From positions 62,001 through 126,000 of the forward strand of contig NZ_BAABJH010000005.1 of assembly GCF_039543205.1 (NCBI RefSeq): DNA of 64,000 bases. The letters run 5' to 3'. The notes beneath the pieces were generated by a model. That model saw nothing but the letters and a program-made list of their open reading frames with translations. It made no database searches and was not told the origin of the DNA. Every line of letters begins with the position of its first letter. Position 1 is the stretch's first letter. The position numbers and the translations under genes are program-made. The stretch comes from Flaviramulus_B aquimarinus. Lineage in GTDB: Bacteria > Bacteroidota > Bacteroidia > Flavobacteriales > Flavobacteriaceae. This document shows positions 17,672-25,699 of this stretch, piece by piece.

Positions 17672-18295
17672 TTAAAATTTATATTTTTTATCCAAAGCAT
17701 ATCGTAAAAGTTCCCCTTTACCTTTGAGCCCTAGAATACGTACCATGTTTTTACGGTGTGTATCGACGGTATGAATACCTATAAATAATAAGTCGGCAAT
17801 TTCGCGGGAGGTTTTACCTTGGCCTATAAGCTCAAGGATTTCAATTTGACGTTTGGTTAAAACACCTTTTGTTTTATTGTTAGATTCTGAATTCAATACA
17901 TTGGTATTTATATTGGCATCAAAATAGGTCTCGCCTTTTGCTACGGTTAAAATAGCTTGATGTACTTCTTTTAATGACGAGTTTTTTAAAATATATCCAG
18001 AAGCCCCCGCATCTACCATTTGCTGTATAGCTTCAATTTGTTCGAACATGGTAAAAGCGAGCACATTTATTTTAGGATGCTTTTTTTTAATTTGCTTAGT
18101 GGCTTCAATACCATCCATTTTTGGCATTCGTATATCGGTAAGCACCACATTGGGGAGTTTTTTGTCAACAATTTCTAAAAGTGCTTCACCATCATTGGCA
18201 GTGCCAATGATCGAAATACTATCTTCATATTCTAAAAGTAATTTTATGCCGTCAATAAGCGATTGGTGGTCTTCGGCTATAGCAAGTCGTATCAT
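17672..18295 (-). CDS. NarL/FixJ-type two-component response regulator
   Basis: 207 residues. The N-terminal receiver has the acidic pair at E8-D9, phospho-acceptor D54 (LTDIRMPKMDG) and the conserved lysine in YILKNSSLKE near residue 105. The C-terminal LuxR domain (about 140-205) reads LTKRQIEILELIGQGKTSRE, then IHTVDTHRKNMVRILGLKG. The start codon overlaps the kinase stop as ATGA, so translation is coupled to the kinase. NarL-type regulators commonly bind 7-mer inverted repeats with a 2-base spacer. Such a site lies in this operon's own promoter and in front of several surface-protein genes, so autoregulation and control of a surface regulon are plausible. Confidence 0.93.
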   Translation of the reverse strand: MIRLAIAEDHQSLIDGIKLLLEYEDSISIIGTANDGEALLEIVDKKLPNVVLTDIRMPKMDGIEATKQIKKKHPKINVLAFTMFEQIEAIQQMVDAGASGYILKNSSLKEVHQAILTVAKGETYFDANINTNVLNSESNNKTKGVLTKRQIEILELIGQGKTSREIADLLFIGIHTVDTHRKNMVRILGLKGKGELLRYALDKKYKF

Positions 18296-20145
18296 ATCGG
18301 TATGTCTATTATTATGGTTGTGCCTTTATTGATTTCAGATTCTATGGTCATATTGCCATTTAAGTGCTCCACACGTTTATCTATACTACTAATACCCATT
18401 CCTTTGTTTTTGGTTGTGATTTGGCTAGGGTTAAAGCCTTTGCCGTTATCTTCAATCATGATATTTAAACTGTCATCATGATTGGTAAGATGAATAGTGG
18501 CTTCAGTAGCTTCGGCGTGTTTTATAACATTGGTAATAAGTTCTTGAATGATTCTGAAAATGGTTAACTCTAAACTATTTTCTAGTCTGTTTTCAAGTCC
18601 GTGATCAATAATGGCAACGGTTATCTTATTGGAAACAGATATTTTATCAGCCATATTTTGTACAGCTTTTAATAAGCCTTGTTTTGCAATAACGCCAGAG
18701 TTTTTAGTATGTGCTATAGAGCGTATTTTTTGGTAGGCCTCATCTAAAAGAGTTGTGGTTTTGTCAAATAATTCCGGGGTCTGTTTGTCTTTCAATGCAT
18801 TAAAATGAAGCTTTACGGTGGCCATAAGTCCACCTAAATCATCATGCAAATCATTAGCTATTCGTTGGCGTTCTTTTTCCTGCCCCTCAATCATAGCATC
18901 AATATTTACCAATTCTTGTTCTTTTAAAACCGTTGCTAGTTTTTGGGTTTCTAAGGCTTTTTCTTGTTCGGCTAGTTTTTGTTTTTTGCGTGTGTTTTTT
19001 TGAATTAAGAAAGCGGTGATACTTCCAAAAAGGATAAAGGCTAAAGCGCCAAATAGTAAATTTCGGTTTTGCTTACGTTTAGATTCTATTTCTAGGTTTT
19101 TAAGCCGTAACCCTTGATTGTCAAACTTCTCTTTTATTCTAGTAATGCTTTTTTGATGCTCTTCTTGATTTAAGCTATCTGATAATTCGTTAAACTTTTG
19201 GAGGTATTCGTATGCTTTTTTATAATTTTTTGTCTTATAATTTATTTTGGCTAGATTCTCTTTAATATAACTTTTATTGGATAATTGATATATGTCTAAT
19301 TTGATACTGTCGGCTTTCTTATAATAAAATTTTGCCTCTTTGTTTTTGTTTAGTTTATTATACGCACTTCCTTTATTAATAAAGTTTAAGAATCTTGAAT
19401 TTGGACTAGAGAATTTGGGATGGTTTTTAAAAAACAAAGATTGTTTATCAAAATAAAATAATGCAGAATCTGGCTTTTCAATGATGTCTGTATATAGCGA
19501 TCCTATATTGTTGTAAATGGTAGGAATTAAGACGCTATCTTTAGTTTTAAATTTAAACGTAAGTGCTTTTTTATAATTAAATAAGGCTTTTGTTTCTTTT
19601 TCCCGAAATAAATAATAATTACCTAAGAGAAAATGATATTTAATCCTAAACTCTTCTAAGTTATAGAGTTTGGTCTTTTCATATAATAAATCCAGGTAAA
19701 ACTTGTTATAATAGTTGTTTTCATTATAGTCATAAGTTTGGGATAGTTGTTCTAAACTATATAAAATTGTGGGTATATCTTTTATCTTATTTGCTGTAAT
19801 ATAAGCGGTTTGGAAATTACTAAAGCGAAGCGAGTCATTATCGACTTTTTTAAAATATAAACCTTTAAGATAGCTTAAACTAGCAATGTTTCTTGTAGAC
19901 AACGAATCACGATTTTCTACTTTTCTTATCAATTTTATAATAGAATCCTTTTGTTCAGTTTTAAGATAAAGTAAAAGGTATAGCCAATCTTGTTGTTCGG
20001 AATTATTTGAAGTTTTTATCTTTTTTTCTAAATAGGCAGTAGTTATATTCTTGTTTAAATAATAATAAATTGAGTCGTTTTGTTGCGCATTACAAAACGA
20101 CATATAATTTATTAAAATGAAAAAACAAACAAATAGTTTATGCAT
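18292..20145 (-). CDS. TPR-containing sensor histidine kinase (HisKA_3 type)
   Basis: 617 residues from the ATG at 20145, which gives a signal peptide (LFVCFFILINYMSFCNAQ) and leaves a 4-base gap to the upstream gene; a longer frame from 20196 would overlap it. A periplasmic part of tetratricopeptide-like helices (about 20-350) precedes one membrane helix (LLFGALAFILFGSITAFLI), a coiled linker rich in Glu/Gln/Lys, and the HisKA_3 box with H434 in RIANDLHDDLGG. The HATPase N-box (LITNVIKHAEAT) and G-boxes (DNGKGF, GMGISSIDKRVEHLNG) are intact. It should sense an envelope signal and phosphorylate the adjacent regulator. Confidence 0.93.
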   Translation of the reverse strand: MHKLFVCFFILINYMSFCNAQQNDSIYYYLNKNITTAYLEKKIKTSNNSEQQDWLYLLLYLKTEQKDSIIKLIRKVENRDSLSTRNIASLSYLKGLYFKKVDNDSLRFSNFQTAYITANKIKDIPTILYSLEQLSQTYDYNENNYYNKFYLDLLYEKTKLYNLEEFRIKYHFLLGNYYLFREKETKALFNYKKALTFKFKTKDSVLIPTIYNNIGSLYTDIIEKPDSALFYFDKQSLFFKNHPKFSSPNSRFLNFINKGSAYNKLNKNKEAKFYYKKADSIKLDIYQLSNKSYIKENLAKINYKTKNYKKAYEYLQKFNELSDSLNQEEHQKSITRIKEKFDNQGLRLKNLEIESKRKQNRNLLFGALAFILFGSITAFLIQKNTRKKQKLAEQEKALETQKLATVLKEQELVNIDAMIEGQEKERQRIANDLHDDLGGLMATVKLHFNALKDKQTPELFDKTTTLLDEAYQKIRSIAHTKNSGVIAKQGLLKAVQNMADKISVSNKITVAIIDHGLENRLENSLELTIFRIIQELITNVIKHAEATEATIHLTNHDDSLNIMIEDNGKGFNPSQITTKNKGMGISSIDKRVEHLNGNMTIESEINKGTTIIIDIPI

Positions 20146-20149
20146 ACGA

Positions 20150-20677
20150 CTATTTATTGTCCTTGTCTTCCGGAATAAGTGGGTGTGTGCCTCCAATTAC
20201 AGATGTTTTCTTTTTTCTACCTAATATATCTGGACACTCATTATTTTCATCATATTCAATGTTAAGTACTACAATTATTTCTTGGTATTCTTGACTAAAA
20301 GTGACTCTGTCTTTAAATTGACGTGGCTTTTTATTGAATAAACCACCTTTAGTGGTATAGGTAATAATATTGCCATTTATAGTACGATTCGGATCTGGAA
20401 ACCCTTTTGGTATTTTTAATGTAAGTTTAGCATATTTCTTTTTGTGTTTATATTGTGATTTAGTTTTAAAAACGGATTCGTTTGATTCACATAAGTTTTT
20501 ATTGTCAAACATTATTAAATCTGATTCAATCTTTTTTTTGTAAAGGTTGATAGCTTTTAATTCTTTATTACAATTTTCTAAGGCATCATTTGCTTCTTTA
20601 AGTTCCTTTTTACAATCTTTACAACATCCAAAAAAAGTAAACAGTATTAAGCCAAGCGCAATAAATTTAATTTTCAT
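20150..20677 (-). CDS. Lipoprotein of unknown function, first gene of the HK/RR operon
   Basis: 175 residues. The signal (FIALGLILFTFFGC) ends at a lipobox cysteine near residue 18. It is followed by a lysine- and glutamate-rich, probably coiled-coil stretch (KKELKEANDALENCNKELKA), then a beta-rich C-terminal half with LTLKIPKGFPDPNRTING and VVLNIEYDENNECP. I recognise no family. Its position directly before the kinase, 4 bases from the kinase start, suggests an accessory sensor or envelope ligand of the two-component system. The best promoter/operator of the window lies in front of it. Confidence 0.6.
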   Translation of the reverse strand: MKIKFIALGLILFTFFGCCKDCKKELKEANDALENCNKELKAINLYKKKIESDLIMFDNKNLCESNESVFKTKSQYKHKKKYAKLTLKIPKGFPDPNRTINGNIITYTTKGGLFNKKPRQFKDRVTFSQEYQEIIVVLNIEYDENNECPDILGRKKKTSVIGGTHPLIPEDKDNK

Positions 20678-20715
20678 AATCCTGAGGTTTTAATTATTAA
20701 TATTACAAATCTCCC

Positions 20716-20752
20716 CAAAAGTAGACTGTAAAAAAATACCCAATAATGGGTA
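20716..20752 (-). promoter_or_regulatory. Promoter with embedded 7-2-7 inverted repeat, HK/RR operon
   Basis: On the minus strand TACCCAT-TA-TTGGGTA (20737-20752) contains TTG (20741-20743), which stands exactly 17 bases before TACTTTTG (20716-20723). That is a full TTG-N17-TAnnTTTG promoter with the inverted repeat on its -33 element, 60 bases before the start codon. The heptamers resemble NarL-type sites (TACYYMT). The downstream operon encodes a NarL-type regulator. Confidence 0.65.
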
Positions 20753-20832
20753 TATTACTTCATTAAATTAGAAAAACATATTTTGGAAAAACTAAAACCT
20801 AGACAAAGCGCAAAAAAAACCGAAGTAAGGTT

Positions 20833-21018
20833 TTACTTAAAGAAATACTTAATGGCAGAAATAAATAAAATAAAAGCAATAAAGGCAACAAGTACCCAAA
20901 TGCTACCTGAATAAAAACGTTTGTGGAGTTTTAAATCTTTACGATAGGTGTAGCCAATAATAATAGCAAAGCCAATAAAAAATAAAACTCCAAAAATGAT
21001 TTGACCTTTACTAAACAT
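20833..21018 (-). CDS. Small two-helix inner-membrane protein
   Basis: 61 residues from the internal ATG at 21018 (MFSKGQIIFG), the start I judge best; a frame from 21036 adds six polar residues. There are two hydrophobic helices (IIFGVLFFIGFAIIIGYTY and WVLVAFIAFILFISAIKYF) with the basic loop RKDLKLHKRFY between them. The pattern is familiar as a short conserved membrane protein of flavobacteria; function unknown. It is divergent from the MazG-like gene, with about 70 bases between starts. Confidence 0.65.
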   Translation of the reverse strand: MFSKGQIIFGVLFFIGFAIIIGYTYRKDLKLHKRFYSGSIWVLVAFIAFILFISAIKYFFK

Positions 21019-21091
21019 ATTGTTATTTTTATGCAAATTTAATGAAAACAGAGGTTCTCGCCTTATCGGGAATGAAAAAAATAAAATTTAA

Positions 21092-21478
21092 ATGAAGAAT
21101 AAAATAGAAGCTGTAAAAGCATTTCATACCGCATTTAAAATTGGACATAGAGAAACGCCTAAAGCGGACTTAGGACAAGATAAAAACACCTTGCGTTTCA
21201 ATTTAATGAAAGAAGAAAATGAGGAATACCTTGAGGCTGCTAATAATAATGACTTAGTTGAAGTAGCAGATGCATTGGGGGATATGCTCTATATCCTTTG
21301 TGGTACCATTATAGAACATGGTATGCAACATAAAATAGAAGAAGTATTTGAAGAAATTCAACGTAGTAATATGAGCAAACTTGGGGAGAATGGACAGCCT
21401 ATTTATCGTGAAGATGGTAAAGTGCTTAAAGGACCTAATTATTTTAAACCAGATATTCAAGACATACTAAGTAAATAG
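21092..21478 (+). CDS. MazG-like nucleoside triphosphate pyrophosphohydrolase family protein
   Basis: 128 residues, all-alpha. The motif RFNLMKEENEEYLEA carries the E-E-x-x-E metal-binding signature, and VEVADALGDMLYILCGT carries the matching A-D-x-x-x-D half, the two parts that coordinate magnesium in all-alpha NTP pyrophosphatases. The C-terminal tail (YREDGKVLKGPNYFKPDI) is typical of the phosphoribosyl-ATP pyrophosphohydrolase-like subgroup. It probably hydrolyses a nucleoside triphosphate to the monophosphate and PPi, either in housecleaning or on an unknown nucleotide. Converges on ilvE. Confidence 0.8.
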   Translation: MKNKIEAVKAFHTAFKIGHRETPKADLGQDKNTLRFNLMKEENEEYLEAANNNDLVEVADALGDMLYILCGTIIEHGMQHKIEEVFEEIQRSNMSKLGENGQPIYREDGKVLKGPNYFKPDIQDILSK

Positions 21479-21541
21479 TAATTTAAGATTCTTTCTCTAT
21501 ACAAATGCAGATTATAACCTGAAACAAACTCAGGTTTAAAT

Positions 21542-21579
21542 AAAAAAAAGAGAAGCATATATATGCTTCTCTTTTTTTT
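21542..21579. terminator. Bidirectional terminator between the MazG-like gene and ilvE
   Basis: A 38-bp palindrome centred at 21560/21561 (core GAGAAGCAT ... ATGCTTCTC) with A-run and T-run flanks, placed between convergent genes. It reaches into the ilvE stop codon. A weaker 7-bp hairpin (AACCTGA / TCAGGTT) precedes it at 21516-21536. Confidence 0.85.
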
Positions 21580-22645
21580 ATTTAACTTCATATCGCCATC
21601 CAAAAGGGTCTTCAACCTTATTGGTTTGTATATCTGTAATGCGCTTTTTCAAAAAGCTAGCATAAGTGTCATCTAGTTTTGGCAACTCGTAATCTGTATC
21701 TTTATAGCCAAATCCAGAAATTGGCGAAATAACTGCTGCTGTTCCAGCGCCAAACATTTCTTTAAGCTCTCCCTTTTTAGCAGCTTCTACAACCTCACTT
21801 ACTGATATTTTTCTAACCTCTACAGGAATACCTTCAGCTTTTGCTAATTCAATAATACTTTTACGAGTAATACCATCAAGAATTCTGTCGCTAGTTGGTC
21901 CTGTAATTAAAGTGTCATTAATACGAACAAAAATATTCATTGCGCCAGCTTCCTCGATATACTCGTGTGTATTATCATCGGTCCAAATAACTTGTTGGTA
22001 ACCTTTATCTATAGCCAATTGAGTTGGATAAAACTGCCCAGCATAATTACCACCAGCTTTAGCAAAACCAACACCACCATTAGCAGAACGTGAGTATTTT
22101 TCTTCAATCAAAACACGAACTTCACCAGAAAAATAAGATCCAGAAGGTGCTGTACAAATTATAAATTTATATTCATCAGCTGGCGAGGCATGAAATCCTT
22201 GTCCAGAAGCAAATACAAATGGTCTTATATATAATGAACTTCCTTCGTTTGTTGGAATCCAATCTTTATCAACTTCTAACAAAGCTTTTAAGCCGTCCAT
22301 GAAATAACTTTCAGGTAACTCAGGAATAGCCAATCGTTTTGATGAAATATTTAAGCGTTTGAAATTATCTAAAGGGCGAAATAACCAGACATTTTCATCT
22401 GTATCCTTGTAAGCTTTCATACCTTCAAAAACAGATTGCCCGTAATGAAAAATCTTAGCAGACGGATCTAAAGTAATAGCTTGATGAGGAACAACTTTTG
22501 GTGCTTGCCATTTCCCATCTTTAAAATTACATTCTAACATGTGATCAGAAAAAACATGTCCAAATTGTAAATTACCAAAATCTACATCGTTAATTTTTGT
22601 AGTTTTCGCCTTTATAATCTCTATGTCGTTGATTATCGTATTCAT
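21578..22645 (-). CDS. ilvE: Branched-chain amino acid aminotransferase
   Basis: 355 residues, the length of class IV (fold type IV) BCAT group II enzymes. Signatures: FHYGQSVFEGMKAYKD near residue 65, GVGFAKAGGNYAGQFYPTQL with the PLP-binding lysine, and DDNTHEYIEEAGAMNIFVRI, the class IV motif with the glutamates that stabilise the cofactor. TGPTSDRILDGITRKSIIEL closes the active site. It transaminates valine, leucine and isoleucine with 2-oxoglutarate in the cytoplasm. Single-gene unit divergent from the DUF4920 gene. Confidence 0.96.
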   Translation of the reverse strand: MNTIINDIEIIKAKTTKINDVDFGNLQFGHVFSDHMLECNFKDGKWQAPKVVPHQAITLDPSAKIFHYGQSVFEGMKAYKDTDENVWLFRPLDNFKRLNISSKRLAIPELPESYFMDGLKALLEVDKDWIPTNEGSSLYIRPFVFASGQGFHASPADEYKFIICTAPSGSYFSGEVRVLIEEKYSRSANGGVGFAKAGGNYAGQFYPTQLAIDKGYQQVIWTDDNTHEYIEEAGAMNIFVRINDTLITGPTSDRILDGITRKSIIELAKAEGIPVEVRKISVSEVVEAAKKGELKEMFGAGTAAVISPISGFGYKDTDYELPKLDDTYASFLKKRITDIQTNKVEDPFGWRYEVK

Positions 22646-22739
22646 AAGTCCTCTTATTTACAGGCACAAATTTAAAGAAAATCGCTTTTAAAAAATAGGT
22701 ATATTTACATAAATCGATTAAAAGCTAAATATGTACACC

Positions 22740-23243
22740 ATGAAGCCTATTTGTTTAATAATTATATGTGTTTTAATGTTAAATTCTTGCAAGAATAAAA
22801 ATCAAGAACATATTAAAACACCAGTTGAGACGGAAAATATTGAGTATATTTCATTCGGAACAAAAATTATAGCTGATGATGCTATTGCTTCAAGTTCTAT
22901 GGCGTCGCATTATAAAATCATGAATGTAGGCGACAGTATAAACTCTAAAATGCAAGCTAAAGTGAATGGTGTCTGTCAAGCCAAAGGCTGTTGGATGACC
23001 CTGGATTTAGAAAATGGAAAAGAAGTTATGGTAAAGTTTAAGGATTATGGTTTTTTTGTACCCAAAGATATAACAGGTAAAGATGTTATTGTAAATGGAA
23101 AAGCATTTGTAGAAGAGGTATCGGTAGAAGAACAAAGACATTATGCTAAAGATGCTGGTAAGTCTGCTGAACATATAGCTACTATAACAGAACCGAAAAG
23201 AACATATTCATTTGAAGCTGATGGCGTTTTAGTCATTCAATAA
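22740..23243 (+). CDS. DUF4920 lipoprotein
   Basis: 167 residues from the ATG at 22740; an in-frame ATG three codons upstream is also possible. The lipoprotein signal (PICLIIICVLMLNSC) is followed by the DUF4920 core: MQAKVNGVCQAKGCWMTLDL contains the conserved C-x3-GCWM motif, and VMVKFKDYGFFVPKDITGKD and the HYAKDAGKS region follow. The two cysteines and methionine resemble a metal-binding or redox site, but function is unknown. The next gene starts 1 base after its stop, so the two are one transcription unit. Confidence 0.82.
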   Translation: MKPICLIIICVLMLNSCKNKNQEHIKTPVETENIEYISFGTKIIADDAIASSSMASHYKIMNVGDSINSKMQAKVNGVCQAKGCWMTLDLENGKEVMVKFKDYGFFVPKDITGKDVIVNGKAFVEEVSVEEQRHYAKDAGKSAEHIATITEPKRTYSFEADGVLVIQ

Positions 23244-23244
23244 T

Positions 23245-23970
23245 TTGAAAAGAGAAGTCGTAATAACTGCCGATGGTTCTTCAACCATACATATACCAGA
23301 TTGGAATGAGCAATACCATTCTAAGCATGGTGCTATACAAGAAGCCTATCATGTATTTATAAAACACGGTTTGCATCATTTGTGTTCTCAAATAAAAACG
23401 CCTTTAAATGTCACTCCGAGCGTAGCCGAGAAGTCTCAGAATGTGTTAAATCATAATAATGTATCCATTCTAGAAATAGGATTTGGTACAGGCTTAAATG
23501 CGTTTATTACGCTTTTAGAAGCTGAAAAATTAAACCTGAATATCGATTATTTTGGCGTAGAAGGCTATCCGGTTTCTGTAAATGAAATTGAGCAGCTAAA
23601 TTATCCTAAGCAATTACAGGTTAAAAAAAACGAAGCCTTTTTTTATAAATTGCATGAAATGTCTTGGGAAGAAAAGCACGATGTTACACTACATTTATCA
23701 TTAACAAAACAAAAGAAGCTTTTTAATGATATTGATGCTATAGAAACATTTAATCTCATTTATTTTGATGCCTTTGGTGCCAGGGTTCAACCCGAATTAT
23801 GGACAGAATCTATTTTTAAAAAGATGCATAAGGCTTTAATACCCGAAGGTGTTTTGGTCACTTACTCAGCAAGAGGAAGTGTGCGCCGTGCCATGCAAGC
23901 CGTTGGTTTTACTGTTGAAAGACTTCCTGGCCCACCAGGTAAAAGAGAAATGCTTAGAGCTACTAAATAA
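23245..23970 (+). CDS. mnmD: tRNA (5-methylaminomethyl-2-thiouridine)(34) methyltransferase
   Basis: 241 residues beginning with TTG one base after the DUF4920 stop; the sequence from KREVVITADGSSTIHIPDWN onward matches the family N-terminus, so a TTG start is the best reading. The SAM-binding motif is VSILEIGFGTGLNAF near residue 75; the D-x-F-x-x-R type strand YFDAFGARVQPELWT and the C-terminal TYSARGSVRRAMQAVGF complete the DUF752/MnmD fold. It performs the final methylation of the wobble uridine. Residues about 56-65, between KTPLN and VLNHNNVSILE, are encoded by an inserted dispersed repeat (23410-23439), an in-frame loop insertion. Confidence 0.88.
   Translation: MKREVVITADGSSTIHIPDWNEQYHSKHGAIQEAYHVFIKHGLHHLCSQIKTPLNVTPSVAEKSQNVLNHNNVSILEIGFGTGLNAFITLLEAEKLNLNIDYFGVEGYPVSVNEIEQLNYPKQLQVKKNEAFFYKLHEMSWEEKHDVTLHLSLTKQKKLFNDIDAIETFNLIYFDAFGARVQPELWTESIFKKMHKALIPEGVLVTYSARGSVRRAMQAVGFTVERLPGPPGKREMLRATK
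23410..23439 (+). repeat. Dispersed flavobacterial repeat fragment inside mnmD
   Basis: The bases CACTCCGAGCGTAGCCGAGA and their flanks match a sequence that I recall as scattered through flavobacterial intergenic regions (usual form near TCGAGCGTAGTCGAGA). Here it lies in the mnmD frame and encodes VTPSVAEKSQ in a variable loop. Confidence 0.6.
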
Positions 23971-24105
23971 GTTAGTAATATTTAGTCAAGTATTTTGGTC
24001 TTTTTAATTTTGTATCTCTGTAACTTACGTGAATAATTTTTGTTAAACCTAGTATAAAACTTTAGTAAATCGAATATCCATTTTGTAACTTTATAAAAAA
24101 AGAAA

Positions 24106-25032
24106 ATGCGCGTTTTAATAACTGGAGCAACAGGCTTAATAGGGCAAGAAATTGTTAAGTGTTGCCATGAAAAAGACATAAAAGTAAACTACTTAACAAC
24201 GAGTAAGTCTAAAATTGTCCAAACAGATACTGATAGCTCTCATGATTATCAGGGGTTTTATTGGAATCCAAAAACAAAAGAAATCGATATAAATTGTTTT
24301 AAAGATGTTGCGGTTATAATCCATTTAGCAGGAGCAACTGTTTCAAAACGATGGACATCTGCCTATAAAAAGGAAATTCTTTCTAGTAGAAAAGAAACAA
24401 CAGAACTATTGATTAATGCTTTAAAAGAAGAAAGTCATACCGTAAAACAAATCATTTCTGCAAGTGCTATTGGTATCTACCCAGATTCCTTAACAAAGTA
24501 TTATGACCAAACCCACAATGAGATAAGTCCGTCTTTTTTGGGACAAGTTGTTGCTGTTTGGGAAGATGCTGTAGATGAATTTTCCAAACTAGGTATAAAT
24601 GTTTCAAAAATTAGAATAGGCTTAGTGTTATCCAATAAAGGAGGAGCTTTGCAAGAAATGGTTAAACCTATTAAATTAGGAATGGGCTCAGCCTTTGGTA
24701 ATGGTAAGCAATGGCAATCATGGATTCATATTAACGATTTGGCCCATATGTTTTTATATGCTTTAAAACATAATTTAACAGGTGTTTATAATGGTGTTGC
24801 ACCAAATCCAGTTAGTAATAATGAGTTAACAAAAGCAATAGCCCTTGTGATGAAGAAACCTTTGTTTATGCCAAATATCCCTAAGTTTTTCATGAAGCTT
24901 GTTTTAGGAGAAATGCATATTCTGTTATTTGAAAGTCAGCGTGTCAGCTCTAAAAGAATAGAGGATAAAGGGTTTTATTTTAAGTACAATTATTTAGAAC
25001 CTGCTTTGAAGAATTTGTTAGGACGAACTTAG
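24106..25032 (+). CDS. TIGR01777 family SDR-fold epimerase
   Basis: 308 residues. The start MRVLITGATGLIGQEIVKCC carries the extended-SDR nucleotide motif TGATGxxG. The family-specific VIIHLAGATVSKRWTSAYKK, then ASAIGIYPDS with the catalytic-type Y, and SWIHINDLAHMFLYAL with YNGVAPNPVSNNEL identify the YfcH/TIGR01777 group. The C-terminal DUF1731-like part (EMHILLFESQRVSSKRI) is complete. These proteins are NAD(P)-binding; their substrate is unknown, and they have been linked to cell-division or envelope functions. Single gene after mnmD with about 135 bases between. Confidence 0.88.
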   Translation: MRVLITGATGLIGQEIVKCCHEKDIKVNYLTTSKSKIVQTDTDSSHDYQGFYWNPKTKEIDINCFKDVAVIIHLAGATVSKRWTSAYKKEILSSRKETTELLINALKEESHTVKQIISASAIGIYPDSLTKYYDQTHNEISPSFLGQVVAVWEDAVDEFSKLGINVSKIRIGLVLSNKGGALQEMVKPIKLGMGSAFGNGKQWQSWIHINDLAHMFLYALKHNLTGVYNGVAPNPVSNNELTKAIALVMKKPLFMPNIPKFFMKLVLGEMHILLFESQRVSSKRIEDKGFYFKYNYLEPALKNLLGRT

Positions 25033-25373
25033 AAGCTTATTTTCTTCCCTTTTAATAGTAGCTTTATATTTTGCTTTTTTCCATACTTGGAATTACTCCA
25101 ATAAGTATGCTATGGTATCCTCTATAACAGCTGTGAAATTTTTATAAGTGTCAAAATATCTCAAATGATATTCTTCACATGATTCTTTAATTTGGATACT
25201 ATGCGCTATCATGTTTTTGACATGATCTATTCATCAGATTTATCAATTAACCAATCGTTTTTCCTAAAGCTATTTTTTTTTATTTATTTAACTTTTTGGG
25301 CAACAGCAACATTTGTATAACCTAAAAAGCAAACTTTTATTTTATACAGGATGTTTTTTTAATAACTCAATTA

Positions 25374-25580
25374 TTAATTCAGGCAGTATGGCTTCACCTC
25401 AATAATATAATCTACATCACCACAAATCATATTTTCGAAGATTGCTTTAAAAAAACTCCAAGACCTTTCAGCAATTTCATATGGGAATAGCATATGATGG
25501 ATTTCGTATTCTGGAATGCCATTAATAAACGGACTACCTAAATTATCAGAAATAGATTTTAGACGTATTGCAGATTTCAT
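25374..25580 (-). CDS. Hypothetical 68-residue ORF, possibly a gene remnant
   Basis: The product (start MKSAIRLKSISDNLG, middle EIHHMLFPYEIAERSWSFFK, end DYIIEVKPYCLN) has a protein-like composition with aromatic residues, but I recognise no family. It has no signal peptide or membrane helix. It is isolated in an otherwise gene-poor region, next to another broken-looking frame, which favours a remnant over a functional gene. A small real protein cannot be excluded. Confidence 0.3.
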   Translation of the reverse strand: MKSAIRLKSISDNLGSPFINGIPEYEIHHMLFPYEIAERSWSFFKAIFENMICGDVDYIIEVKPYCLN

Positions 25581-25659
25581 CTTGTTCTATCAATATAAAG
25601 GTTTCACTGGTAAGGGGTATCATATCATTCGTTATCAAAAAAAAGTAAAATTATTTTAA

Positions 25660-25699
25660 TGACATTATGACATTTTTATAATATTGGCAGTACTTTTGC
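25660..25699 (+). promoter_or_regulatory. Sigma-54-like -24/-12 promoter of grpE-dnaJ
   Basis: TTGGCA at 25684-25689 and TTGC at 25696-25699 place GG and GC exactly 10 bases apart, the defining sigma-54 geometry. Two TGACA copies (25660-25664 and 25668-25672) lie just upstream. The same bases also contain TACTTTTG (25691-25698), an exact -7 box for the primary sigma, but without a TTG at the right distance. Both readings remain open; the sigma-54 match is the more complete one. Confidence 0.5.
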
